A stretch of DNA of 64,000 nt from Bolinopsis microptera (lineage: Eukaryota > Ctenophora > Tentaculata > Lobata > Bolinopsidae): positions 10,052,901 through 10,116,900 of the forward strand of contig NC_087082.1 of assembly GCF_026151205.1 (NCBI RefSeq), read 5' to 3'. Shown in pieces: positions 38,894 through 49,245 of the stretch. The notes under the pieces were generated by a model. That model did no database searches. It was not told where the DNA came from and worked only from the letters and a program-made list of their open reading frames with translations. The first letter of the stretch is position 1. Each line of letters begins with the position of its first letter. A program made the translations under genes and the position numbers.

Positions 38894-39030
38894 TACGGAC
38901 CCCTTAGTTATGAGTTATGAAACTCTAATATCGTGTGGTGAACTTTTCCACTGAGTAATTTCTGATTACTAAAATCTGCCGCCATTTACTGAACTCCAAC
39001 TACAAATATTGGTGATTTTAGTATTTAATT

Positions 39031-39364
39031 CTGGAAACGAAAAATTCACGGAGTTAATTTTAAAATCATTTTTCTCCACGTTTCATGCAATTTGATCACT
39101 TTTGGCGAGACGTTTTTTTTGAATTTTCGAAATTTTCGAAAGTCTCGAAAAAAAACGTCAGTGAAAAATGTTCAAAGTTTTTCTGAAAACTACTTTTCTC
39201 CGTGTTTTAAGCTATTTCGATCATTTTGAGCCAATAAAACAATTTTTGCTAATTAGCTAATTGATAATTATCCAATTAACTATAATTGTCTGACTAAAAA
39301 TATTCGACAAACAAGAAATGTGGTTAAAAGTGGCAAAAAGTGGCCTTAAGCATTAAGACACGTG
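39031..39364. repeat. Dispersed repeat, copy 2
   Basis: Same ordered blocks as 24885-25283, here inside duplication copy A. Confidence 0.85.
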
Positions 39365-40238
39365 GAAAACATATCAAAAATAAAGAAATGGTTTTAAAAT
39401 AAAAAATGTGCACGGATTATGGATATTAAGTCACAGCTTACTTTTAGGAAATCTTTCAAGAAATATATTATAAACAAAATTTCTAGTCTCAATAATGTAG
39501 TCCTCCTCAGATAATTTACTGAATTGTCTATTTTTGAGCAGGTTGCGAAGTTCGGTGCTATTTCTCTGTAAAAATCGTTTGAAAATCACGATTATTTAGG
39601 CAAAGTTCGAACTTACTACTAAGTTTTAGTTCAGTCTACCGCTTGGGAGTTCAGCTTTTCTCTAGATAATAAAAACCCACCCATAAGATACCGTAAGTTA
39701 ATCCTAAAACCGTTATGAACACTGGAAATGCCGCTGCTATTGTTTAAACCCAAGATCTGCCAAACATTAAAAAGCCACTCATTATATAAGCCACATTAAA
39801 AAGCCACTCATTATACAAGACGCATACAGGCTTTGTCATTTATAACTGTAAAGGTAAAGAGCTCATCACGTGCCATCCTATCTTAATGGGGGGGGGGGTT
39901 TACCCTGAATTTTTTGTGAATAGTGATGTGATAGTGAAAATACAGTTGCGCAATGGAGGTGTGGATAATATGAAAATGAGTAGCTGACGCAGGGAACATG
40001 ATCCCCGATCGCCCCATCGCGTGACTTGTAGTTGTAGTAGATCATAGTTGGGAGGTGGTACATTGTTAGCCAGCATCGTGTGACCATTGGTTTCAATTTA
40101 CAATTTACATGTTCGTTCTTTAGTTAGGTGAATTGTCAACTATGTCTTTGGCAATGGCTCCCTCCCTCCGTACTTTGATTGAAACATTTTATATCTTCTC
40201 ATCAGGTAAATTTGTCTTCTTTGAAATTAAACTTAAAA
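39365..40238. other. Non-coding stretch with a short poly-G tract
   Basis: A run of ten G at 39889-39898 is followed by TTTACCCTGAATTTTTTGTGAA. This resembles the terminus of the half-palindrome at 40239 (poly-G, TTCACCCAGATTTTTTTGTGAA), so it is probably a relic of the same family. Confidence 0.5.
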
Positions 40239-40242
40239 TTAA

Positions 40243-40277
<35 letters not shown>

Positions 40278-40925
40278 CACCCAGATTTTTTTGTGAAACT
40301 TGGTTTCGATATAGCAGTTGACCAACAAGCTTGGACCGGTGACCGAACTTTTGAGGGGTCCCAGACCCCAACCGCCAAACGGTGCCCGCGCGCGGGGCAG
40401 CCACGCCCATATTTGGTCCAAATTAGGCCCAATTTAGCCAAATACCCTGAACATGCCCAACATACTTGTAGCTAGTGGTCCCCTGAACTCGTATATGAAT
40501 TTTCATCAAGATTGGACAAAAAATGAGTTATGAGCCAAAAACCATATGCCCATATTTGGGCATACGCACCAAATTTGATCGATTTTGGCCCATAAATTGA
40601 TCAAATATCAATATTTTTGAATGAAACCAACTTTATATGGAAGGTAAGCCTATACTACACATTCTTTACGATTATCAGCTTAGTATCTACCTAACTGTGG
40701 ATTCTATGTTCAAATAATCGCAAAAATGAACAGAATTTCCCATATCTCAGTTCGCGATATTTGCAAAACTAATTTCGTTCAAAGCAATAGAACTCAATAG
40801 GGTTTCGATATTTTCTCATGAAATTTTCAGAATCAACGTAAAATCGCATTTCGACCTTAAGTTTTGGGACTAGGCCTTTTAAAAAATTTGGTGGCCAAAT
40901 TCTGAAATTCGCATTGAAGTCACAT
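40239..40925. mobile_element. Single arm of the palindromic poly-G element, copy A
   Basis: TTAA and 33 G start an arm homologous to 7601-8286 (GATAGCAGTTGACCAACAA, CCAACCGCCAAACGGTGCCC, CATATTTGGGCATACGCACC). Homology stops near the palindrome centre (TTTGGTGGCCAAATTCTG). No mirror arm follows. Confidence 0.88.
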
Positions 40926-41274
40926 ATTTATGCTCACCTGCTTGGTATCTTTATCACATATAAAAGAAAATGGGTTACATAAAAGGGCCAATGTTAACCT
41001 TTAGGGGCCATTATCTCGAAACTTTTTTTAACATTCGACCTTTAAAAAAAACCATGACGATATTGTTTTCGGTTTACTTTAGTGAAGTCCGTACCTAGTA
41101 AGAGCATCTAGTTCAGTTCTGCAAAATCTTCTGCAAACGTACCGCGATTTCCTTTTGTCATTGCTTCATACAATCATACTGTTTCAAAAGTTATAGAATC
41201 AATTATCCATCTAACTCAGTTACTGTTTTTTAGGTTGATACATGTTTTAAGTTGAGTTTCGTTAGCATCGAAGA

Positions 41275-42342
41275 ATGACTCCAACACCTAAAAGGGGCTC
41301 TGTACAACAAACTGAACCGGAACTAGCCAATGATTTGAAAAGGAAAGACGACCTGCTGTCGAAAATATGTCTTGATCTGTTTACAGCTGATGTGGAGGAA
41401 TACAAAACAGTTGAAAAAGGAAAAAAGAAACGACTTAAGGAATTAGATTTGTTTGTCTTGGACAACTCAATCAGGGAAACTACTGTAGGGTCCCTTCGGG
41501 GTCACACTCTGGAGAACAAGATAGCAATATTCGAGGAAATAAAGAAGTGTGGGTTTAAGAACTATGTAATTGAGGCTTTTAACAACGAGCGCAGAGTTGG
41601 AGACCATTTCTTGGAGACACTAAATGCTGCTGGGGAAGATCTAAGTGGGGCTTTTGCTTTCTGTGAAACCTGGGATGCAGTTGAAGATGAAGTCCCTCAG
41701 GAAGAGCCTATTCCGATAGGTATGAGAAAATGCAAGCAATTTGGAGTTCCTAACTTGATCATAGAGCTAGACTTAGTCTACTACAAAGTTGATTACACTA
41801 GATTTGATGCGTCGGATATATGTCAGCTGTTGAAGAAACGGATAGACTGGATAAGAGAACAAGTGTCAAAAGATTCGATGATATTCGTCAACCTGAGAGA
41901 CGTGTCCGATGCTATAGCAAAGCACCCAGAAAGAGTTTGGGAAGTTGTTAACTTTCTTTCCACTCTTTCAATTGATGATCGGATATTTGGAATTCTTATT
42001 GAAGATCTGGGAAAGTACGACCAAGACCATCTAGGGGGTATGACCAAGGCAATAAGGAGCGAGATGATTAGATGTGGGTGGGAGGATGGACAGCTGTTGG
42101 TGCATGTGCACGAACAGTGGGGTCTCATGCACGGGATAGTCCTGGAAATGTTAGCTATGGGAGGTACAGGCATATGGGCTGGGGTATGCATAGAGGGCGC
42201 AGCTATGGGACATGCGGACACCTGCACCACAATCATCAATCTGATAAGACTGGGGAACACGAAGGTCCTTAACAGTTTTAACCGATATACGAATAGAAAC
42301 TTGCCTTGTTTTGACACCGCCAGTAAAAGGATGTTTTTGTGA
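41275..42342 (+). CDS. DRE-TIM metallolyase (HMGL-like), 3'-truncated copy A
   Basis: An uninterrupted, intronless 355-codon frame. Residues about 58-70 read FVLDNSIRETTVG, the place of the DRE-TIM barrel signature (D-x-x-RE). Residues near 276-283 (LVHVHEQWG) supply the HxH metal-binding pair typical of 2-isopropylmalate, homocitrate and citramalate synthases, HMG-CoA lyase and pyruvate carboxylase. These enzymes form or break C-C bonds next to a metal-bound enolate. A charged N-terminal segment of about 55 residues precedes the barrel. After NSFN (position 42282) the sequence leaves the duplicated block and ends with 19 unrelated codons. Copy B shows the original continuation with an EF-hand-like region, so this copy has lost its C-terminal half. 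Substrate is unknown; activity of the bare barrel is doubtful. Confidence 0.85.
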   Translation: MTPTPKRGSVQQTEPELANDLKRKDDLLSKICLDLFTADVEEYKTVEKGKKKRLKELDLFVLDNSIRETTVGSLRGHTLENKIAIFEEIKKCGFKNYVIEAFNNERRVGDHFLETLNAAGEDLSGAFAFCETWDAVEDEVPQEEPIPIGMRKCKQFGVPNLIIELDLVYYKVDYTRFDASDICQLLKKRIDWIREQVSKDSMIFVNLRDVSDAIAKHPERVWEVVNFLSTLSIDDRIFGILIEDLGKYDQDHLGGMTKAIRSEMIRCGWEDGQLLVHVHEQWGLMHGIVLEMLAMGGTGIWAGVCIEGAAMGHADTCTTIINLIRLGNTKVLNSFNRYTNRNLPCFDTASKRMFL

Positions 42343-42558
42343 ATTTTACGTTATACTAGTACTCTCACGTTTTCTCCGTTTCAAACTCTCCTGGTAACTT
42401 TAGAACTTTAGTCGTAGATGCTTAGTCTTACAGTTGACAAACTCACACTCAACGATTTTTACCCCCCCCCCCCCCCCCCCCCCCCAAGGACAAAAGCAAA
42501 AAGATCGGGAGAGACTTTAGGATCGAGGGACAATTATAGTCTTACATGTTCTGGAATT
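42283..42558. mobile_element. Junction segment with a fragment of the GGGGTC element
   Basis: 42283-42450 is unique sequence following the duplication breakpoint. From about 42452 (GATTTTTACCCC) the poly-C tract, CAAGGACAAAAGCAAAAAGA and the block through GTTCTGGAATTG repeat 37958-38058. A third, partial copy of the element therefore sits exactly at the junction of the two 4.45-kb copies. Confidence 0.8.
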
Positions 42559-42643
42559 GTAGTACAGCTGCAGGCTATCGGTTCGATCTTGACTGTGCCT
42601 TTGGTGCAGTTTTGTGAAAATCGATAAGGCTGTACTGCAATTA

Positions 42644-43617
42644 GGGATCATCCACATATTACGTAATCACTGTTTGAACAATTTTTACCCCCCCCCCCCC
42701 CCCCCTCCCCAAGGACAAAAGCAAAAAGATCGGGAGAGACTTTAGGATCGAGGGACAATTATAGTCTTACATGTTCTGGAATTGCCGCTCACACACTACA
42801 CAGTACACATTCTCGACAATCTCCAGTCACCTTAATCACATACTATTACTACACACTACACATTCTTAAATGATAATATCAAGTGTCTAAACGTACTCCA
42901 TGCCATGTGATGGTTCATACTACCCTGATCATTATGATCGCCTAACATGTTTTCTTTTCGGTTTTCTGAAGTCAGTACCTAGTACAATTACATACGCCTC
43001 GATGTTTGTACGATTTTGGAGTCGATGCTTTCCCATTGTAATGCGATCTCGGAAGGCAGGCCTCCCCTTTGCAGTGCCAGGAAGCGGTAGCTCTGCCTTC
43101 AGAGGTACATACCTATCGAGGATGACTCGGACCGAACATTTTATAAGTCAACATTTTTTCAAAGTTTTTCTAGAAACTACTTTTGTTCACGATTCATTTA
43201 TTTATGCTACCCTGATCATTATTACTATTAGCCGAAATGTTTTTTCGATTTTCGAAGTCCGTACCTACATTCAGATTTCGGAAGGCTGTGGACGTGATTG
43301 GTTCCATACCTATACTTATTGAGAACGTGATATTTGACCCGCAGATTTAAAAGAAAATACGAAAATTTTAAGGGAAAATGCGCGATTATATGTCGAGGAG
43401 AACTTTTAAAATCGCGAATTGTCGCGAGAATGGAGAAAATCGCGATTCCGCACGTGCCGCGATTTCCTTTTGTCCTTGCCCCCCCCCCCCCCCCCCCCTT
43501 CCGTAATCAGTTTTATACACAGCTATTGTGTCAAAATTACATTAGCGTAATCATTTGGAACCCCCCCCCCCCCCCCCCCCCCCCCCTTGACTGGTTACGT
43601 AATATGTGAACGACCCC
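42644..43617. mobile_element. TIR element with poly-C tracts, copy B
   Basis: Duplicate of 37921-38893. The left end has changed to GGGATCATCCACATATTACG, while the right end is unchanged. C tracts differ in length from copy A. Confidence 0.85.
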
Positions 43618-43754
43618 TACGGACCCCTTAGTTATGAGTTATGAAACTCTAATATCGTGTGGTGAACTTTTCCACTGAGTAATTTCTGATTACTAAAATC
43701 TGCCGCCATTTACTGAACTCCAACTACAAATATTGGTGATTTTAGTATTTAATT

Positions 43755-44092
43755 CTGGAAACGAAAAATTCACGGAGTTAATTTTAAAATCATTTTTCTC
43801 CACGTTTCATGCAATTTGATCACTTTTGGCGAGACGTTTTTTTTTGAATTTTCGAAATTTTCGAAAGTCTCGAAAAAAAACGTCAGTGAAAAATGTTCAA
43901 AGTTTTTCTGAAAACTACTTTTCTCCGTGTTTTAAGCTATTTCGATCATTTTGAGCCAATAAAACAATTTTTGCTAATTAGCTAATTGATAATTATCCAA
44001 TTAACTAATTGTCTGACTAAAAATATTCGACAAACAAGAAATGTGGTTAAAAGTGGCAAAAAGTGGCCTTATTAAGCATTAAGACACGTGGA
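43755..44092. repeat. Dispersed repeat, copy 3
   Basis: Same as 39031-39364, carried along in duplication copy B. Confidence 0.85.
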
Positions 44093-44969
44093 AAACATAT
44101 CAAAAATAAAGAAATGGTTTTAAAATAAAAAATGTGCACGGATTATGGATATTTATAAGTCACAGCTTACTTTTAGGAAATCTCTCAAGAAATATATTAT
44201 AAACAAAATTTCTAGTCTCAATAATGTAGGTAGTCCTCCTCAAATAATTTACTGAATTGTCTATTTTTGAGCAGGTTGCGAAGTTCCGTGCTGTTTCTCT
44301 GTAAAAATCGTTTGAAAATCGCGATTATTTAGGCAAAGTTCGAACTTACGTTTAGTTCAGTCTACCGCTTGGGAGTTCAGCTTTTCTCTAGATAATAAAA
44401 ACCCACCCATAAGATACCGTAAGTTAATCCTAAAACCGTTATGAACACTGAAAATGCCGCTGCTATTGTTTAAACCCAAGATCTGCCAAACATTAAAAAG
44501 CCACTCATTATATAAGCCACATTAAAAAGCCACTCATTATACAAGACGCATACAGGCTTTGTCATTTATAACTGTAAAGGTAAAGAGCTCATCACGTGCC
44601 ATCCTATCTTAATGGGGGGGGGGGGGGGGTTTACCCTGAATTTTTTGTGAATAGTGATGTGATAGTGAAAATACAGTTGCGCAATGGAGGTGTGGATAAT
44701 ATGAAAATGAGTAGCTGACGCAGGGAACATGATCCCCGATCGCCCCATCGCGTGACTTGTAGTTGTAGTAGATCATAGTTGGGAGGTGGTACATTGTTAG
44801 CCAGCATCGTGTGACCATTGGTTACAATTTACAATTTACATGTTCGTTCTTTAGTTAGGTGAATTGTCAACTATGTCTTTGGCAATGGCTCCCTCCCTCC
44901 GTACTTTGATTGAAACATTTTATATCTTCTCATCAGGTAAATTTGTCTTCTTTGAAATTAAACTTAAAA
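44093..44969. other. Non-coding stretch with a poly-G tract, copy B
   Basis: It corresponds to 39365-40238. The G tract at 44613 onward is longer (about 17 G) than in copy A. Confidence 0.5.
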
Positions 44970-45655
44970 TTAAGGGGGGGGGGGGGGGGGGGTTCACCCA
45001 GATTTTTTTGTGAAACTTGGTTTCGATATAGCAGTTGACCAACAAGCTTGGACCGGTGACCGAACTTTTGAGGGGTCCCAGACCCCAACCGCCAAACGGT
45101 GCCCGCGGGGCAGCCACGCCCATATTTGGTCCAAATTAGGCCCAATTTAGCCAAATACCCTGAACATGCCCAACATACTTGTAGCTAGTGGTCCCCTGAA
45201 CTCGTATATGAATTTTCATCAAGATTGGACAAAAAATGAGTTATGAGCCAAAAACCATATGCCCATATTTGGGCATACGCACCAAATTTGATCGATTTTG
45301 GCCCATAAATTGATCAAATATCAATATTTTTGAATGAAACCAACTTTATATGGAAGGTAAGCCTATACTACACATTCTTTACGATTATCAGCTTAGTATC
45401 TACCTAACTGTGGATTCTATGTTCAAATAATCGCAAAAAATGAACAAAATTTCCCATATCTAGTCTCAGTTCGCGATATTTGCAAAACTGATTTCGTTTA
45501 AAGCAATAGAACTCAATAGGGTTTCGATATTTTCTCATGAAATTTTCAGAATCAACGTAAAATCGCATTTCGACCTTAAGTTTTGGGACTAAGCCTTTTA
45601 AAAAATTTGGTGGCCAAATTCTGAAATTCGCATTGAAGTCACATATTTATGCTTA
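44970..45655. mobile_element. Single arm of the palindromic poly-G element, copy B
   Basis: Duplicate of 40239-40925 with 19 G instead of 33. Confidence 0.88.
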
Positions 45656-46000
45656 CCTGCTTGGTATCTTTATCACATATAAAAGAAAATGGGTTACATA
45701 AAAGGGCCAATGTTAACCTTTAGGGGCCATTATCTCGAAACTTTTTTTAACATTCGACCTTTAAAAAAAACCATGACGATATTGTTTTCGGTTTACTTTA
45801 GTGAAGTCCGTACCTAGCTAGTAAGAGCATCTAGTTCAGTTCTGCAAAATCTTCTGCAAACGTACCGCGATTTCCTTTTGTCCTTGCTTCATACAATCAT
45901 ACTGCTTCAAAAGTTATAGAATCAATTATCCATCTAACTCAGTTACTGTTTTTTAGGTTGATACAATATGTTTTAAGTTGAGTTTCGTTAGCATCGAAGA

Positions 46001-47796
46001 ATGACTCCAACACCTAAAAGGGGCTCTGTACAACAAAATGAACCGGAACTAGCCAATGATTTGAAAAGGAAAGACGACCTGCTGTCGAAAATATGTCTTG
46101 ATCTGTTCACAGCTGATGTGGAGGAATACAAAACAGTTGACAAAGGAAAAAAGAAACGACTTAAGGAATAAGATTTGTTTGTCTTGGACAACTCAATCAG
46201 GGAAACTACTGTAGGGTCCCTTCGGGGTCACACTCTGGAGAACAAGATAGCAATATTCGAGGAAATAAAGAAGTGTGGGTTTAAGAACTATGTAATTGAG
46301 GCTTTTAACAACGAGCGCAGAGTTGGAGACCATTTCTTGGAGACACTAAATGCTGCTGGGGAAGATCTAAGTGGGGCTTTTGCTTTCTGTGAAACCTGGG
46401 ATGCAGTTGAAGATGAAGTCCCTCAGGAAGAGCCTATTCCGATAGGTATGAGAAAATGCAAGCAATTTGGAGTTCCTAACTTGATCATAGAGCTAGACTT
46501 AGTCTACTACAAAGTTGATTACACTAGATTTGATGCGTCGGATATATGTCAGCTGTTGAAGAAACGGATAGACTGGATAAGAGAACAAGTGTCAAAAGAT
46601 TCGATGATATTCGTCAACCTGAGAGACGTGTCCGATGCTATAGCAAAGCACCCAGAAAGAGTTTGGGAAGTTGTTAACTTTCTTTCCACTCTTTCAATTG
46701 ATGATCGGATATTTGGAATTCTTATTGAAGATCTGGGAAAGTACGACCAAGACCATCTAGGGGGTATGACCAAGGCAATAAGGAGCGAGATGATTAGATG
46801 TGGGTGGGAGGATGGACAGCTGTTGGTGCATGTGCACGAACAGTGGGGTCTCATGCACGGGATAGTCCTGGAAATGTTAGCTATGGGAGGTACAGGCATA
46901 TGGGCTGGGGTATGCATAGAGGGCGCAGCTATGGGACATGCGGACACCTGCACCACAATCATCAATCTGATAAGACTGGGGAACACGAAGGTCCTTAACA
47001 GTTTTAACTGCAAATATTTGCGTGATGCAGCCATAAATGTTACAAAGATCGTTACCACTGACAAACCGTGAAACAACCTATTTACGGAGAAAGAGCCACT
47101 GACATGGTTTTTGGCTTCCTTTTCAATCAAATCTCTGAAACAGGTCCCGTAAAAATGGCGGCCGACTCTGAATTTGATTTGGTCGAATTCTTGGGAATTA
47201 AATCAGAGATGCGTATAACAACGATAGCTTCACCAGAAATGATTCTAATAAAGTTGAGGACAGTTTTTGGAGAGGATCCAAATTTTACTCTTGAGTGTGC
47301 CCAAAAAATGAAGGCTACCATTGTGAGCAACATGTCAGCCGGAAGGAAAGAAGAATACAACAGCAAGTCAGGCCTTGCCATGCTTTTTGATCAAGCTGGC
47401 GGTAAAATCACTCCTGAAATTGCACAAATCATCGTATCTGCCAATGAAAACAAACTTAACATCGACAGACTGATCGCGGAAGTCAAAGAAAGATGGGACT
47501 TTTATGACTCCAAAGATGGTGTGGAGGATGACTCCGTCAAGTTTCACCACTTCTACGAAGGTTTTATGGCTCCTTACTTTGGATGCTACAGATGTGAAGA
47601 TAGTCAGGCTAGGCTAAGAGCACTAGACATGGATCTTGACGGCAATATAAGTTGGTTGGAGTTTAAATACTTTCTGATTTGGGCGGGCCGAGAGTATCCT
47701 GACGTACAGAACGTGGCCGAACTTCTGGATAAAACCTTTAGGAACGGACTTATTCCTGCCATGATGGATGAACTGGACTTGATGAAGAGAAAATAA
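46001..47796 (+). pseudogene. DRE-TIM metallolyase with C-terminal EF-hand-like region, copy B, broken
   Basis: It starts at the same ATG context as copy A. Codon 57, TTA in copy A, is TAA here (46169-46171), just before the DNSIRE signature. The barrel then runs open to a TGA at 47069-47071. Just there the frame must shift back by one base (consistent with loss of one C in a CC run) to enter a 242-codon continuation. The continuation begins KQPIYGERATDMVF and ends MDELDLMKRK at 47796. It contains a calcium-loop-like DMDLDGNISWLEF (about 47629-47667), the pattern of an EF-hand. The ancestral protein was therefore about 600 residues, barrel plus EF-hand region, in one exon. Two lesions argue for a pseudogene. 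Sequencing error at one site, readthrough or internal initiation at 46262 or later cannot be excluded. Confidence 0.8.
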
Positions 47797-48052
47797 GAAG
47801 GTTTGGAAACGGTCTTATTCCTGCCGTGACCTAAGACGAACTATGACTTGATGGAGAATTTTTGACTTAATTTTTGTTTTACAAAATTACTTAAACTATA
47901 ACTTTTCGGCTTGAATGTATGTTAAGCTCAGTGATTTGGCAATCCTGATTTATGCATGAATGAACTATACTTGATGGAATAACTTTGAGAGTGGGCTTGA
48001 ATTTATGTTTAGCTTGATCATAGAGCCTTTTAGTTTTTAATCTTTTTATCTG

Positions 48053-48058
48053 AATAAA
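48053..48058 (+). terminator. Possible polyadenylation signal of the metallolyase locus
   Basis: AATAAA lies about 260 bp downstream of the 47796 stop. Confidence 0.4.
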
Positions 48059-48698
48059 ATTCCATCCAACTTTACTGAATCGGTGTTCGTAAACATTTAA
48101 TAAATAATTATTCTTGGTTTAAATGTAATATGTTAATTTCGATGTAGCTTATAATGTAAAATTGATTGCTATCGTGACATCAAATCATTGGGTATAGGAT
48201 ATAACGCATGTTATAATTCTATCATAGTTATCATGGACGTCCTAAATTCAATGGAAGATTTTACATCATTTTTAATTTAGTACTATAGCTGAAAACTGAC
48301 CAGTCTGATTAACAATAATTGTTAAATAATTTGACAGCTGTCATCTGTGGGTACATGTCTGTACAAAGATTTACAAAAAATTGGTGCAGATTTTGTTAAT
48401 TGAGCTGCATGTGTGCTTAAATCTTGAAAATTCATCTGTTAGAATCAGTTAGCGAGTTGTAGTGCGAATCGCGATGCACTGCTTTGAGTAACTATAACTC
48501 ATAAGTTGTTCAGAAAAACACTGAGACCCCCTAATGTTTGGGCAGCAAACTTTTGTTCAATTTTAATTTCCAACTGAAGGCCACTACTGAAGATAACAGT
48601 GGAACTTTGTACTCTTAGCTCTGATGATGTACAATGTACTCATGTATTTTCCAAAAAAAGTACGAAAAAGTCTCCACCCACAAAGTATAACCAAAGTA
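48059..48698. other. Intergenic sequence
   Basis: I see nothing beyond AT-rich spacer. Confidence 0.45.
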
Positions 48699-49011
48699 TC
48701 TTACTATATATAAAGCGAGACGATATATATGGAGGGTTCCTTACCATTTTACTGACACCACGGCATCAACTTTAACGCGACTTTCCGCAAAAACCGTAAA
48801 AGATATACAATTGAAACGTTTTTGACTGGGTCAAATGCTTTAATGGCCTCCAAATCAGCATGAAAAAATAAAAAATTGGCCAAGAAATAGGAGTTTTAGA
48901 CCCCAAAATGTGGACCCCCAAGTGGTGTCAAAAACGCGAATTAAATAGGTAATAATTATTTTAGTCTCTTGAGTCTTGACACCATTTTAGGGTTATACGG
49001 GTTCCTGCTAG
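48699..49011 (+). mobile_element. Candidate non-autonomous Helitron-like element
   Basis: It starts TCTTACTATATATAAAGCG, ends CTAG at 49008-49011, and sits between A and T. These are the Helitron termini rule (5' TC, 3' CTRG, A/T insertion). A clear hairpin just before CTAG is not visible, so the call is tentative. Confidence 0.4.
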
Positions 49012-49245
49012 TAATAACCTAAAGTATAACTATAAGTATAAGTATAGTTTGTATAGTATAGTTTGTTTTGTTGACCGATTCAGCGCTTGGCGGAAAAGAT
49101 GGCCAACATAAAGACACACCCCTGAAGATTTGAAGCAGTTCAAAGCTTGATAGAGCTCATTGAGCAGTGAGCACGCCTTGATATTCTAAAGCAGTGGCGA
49201 AGATATTAATAAGGACTATAACTCTACAAGTGTTGCTGACAGACC

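Larger units (their letters stand above)
37835..42282. repeat. Segmental tandem duplication, copy A (4.45 kb)
   Basis: It matches 42559-47008 almost base for base, beginning GTAGTACAGCTGCAGG and ending AGGTCCTTAACAGTTTTAAC. Differences are few substitutions, small indels and homopolymer length changes. The coding stretch after 41460 appears identical. Copy A contains a MITE, the dispersed repeat, a half-palindrome element and the truncated metallolyase gene. Confidence 0.95.
42559..47008. repeat. Segmental tandem duplication, copy B (4.45 kb)
   Basis: See 37835-42282. The match ends at AACAGTTTTAAC (47008), after which copy B continues with the original 3' half of the metallolyase gene. Confidence 0.95.

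Noticed and set aside
46549-47130. A long minus-strand open frame opposite the metallolyase gene
   Set aside because: It is the antisense shadow of the coding strand and has no family resemblance.
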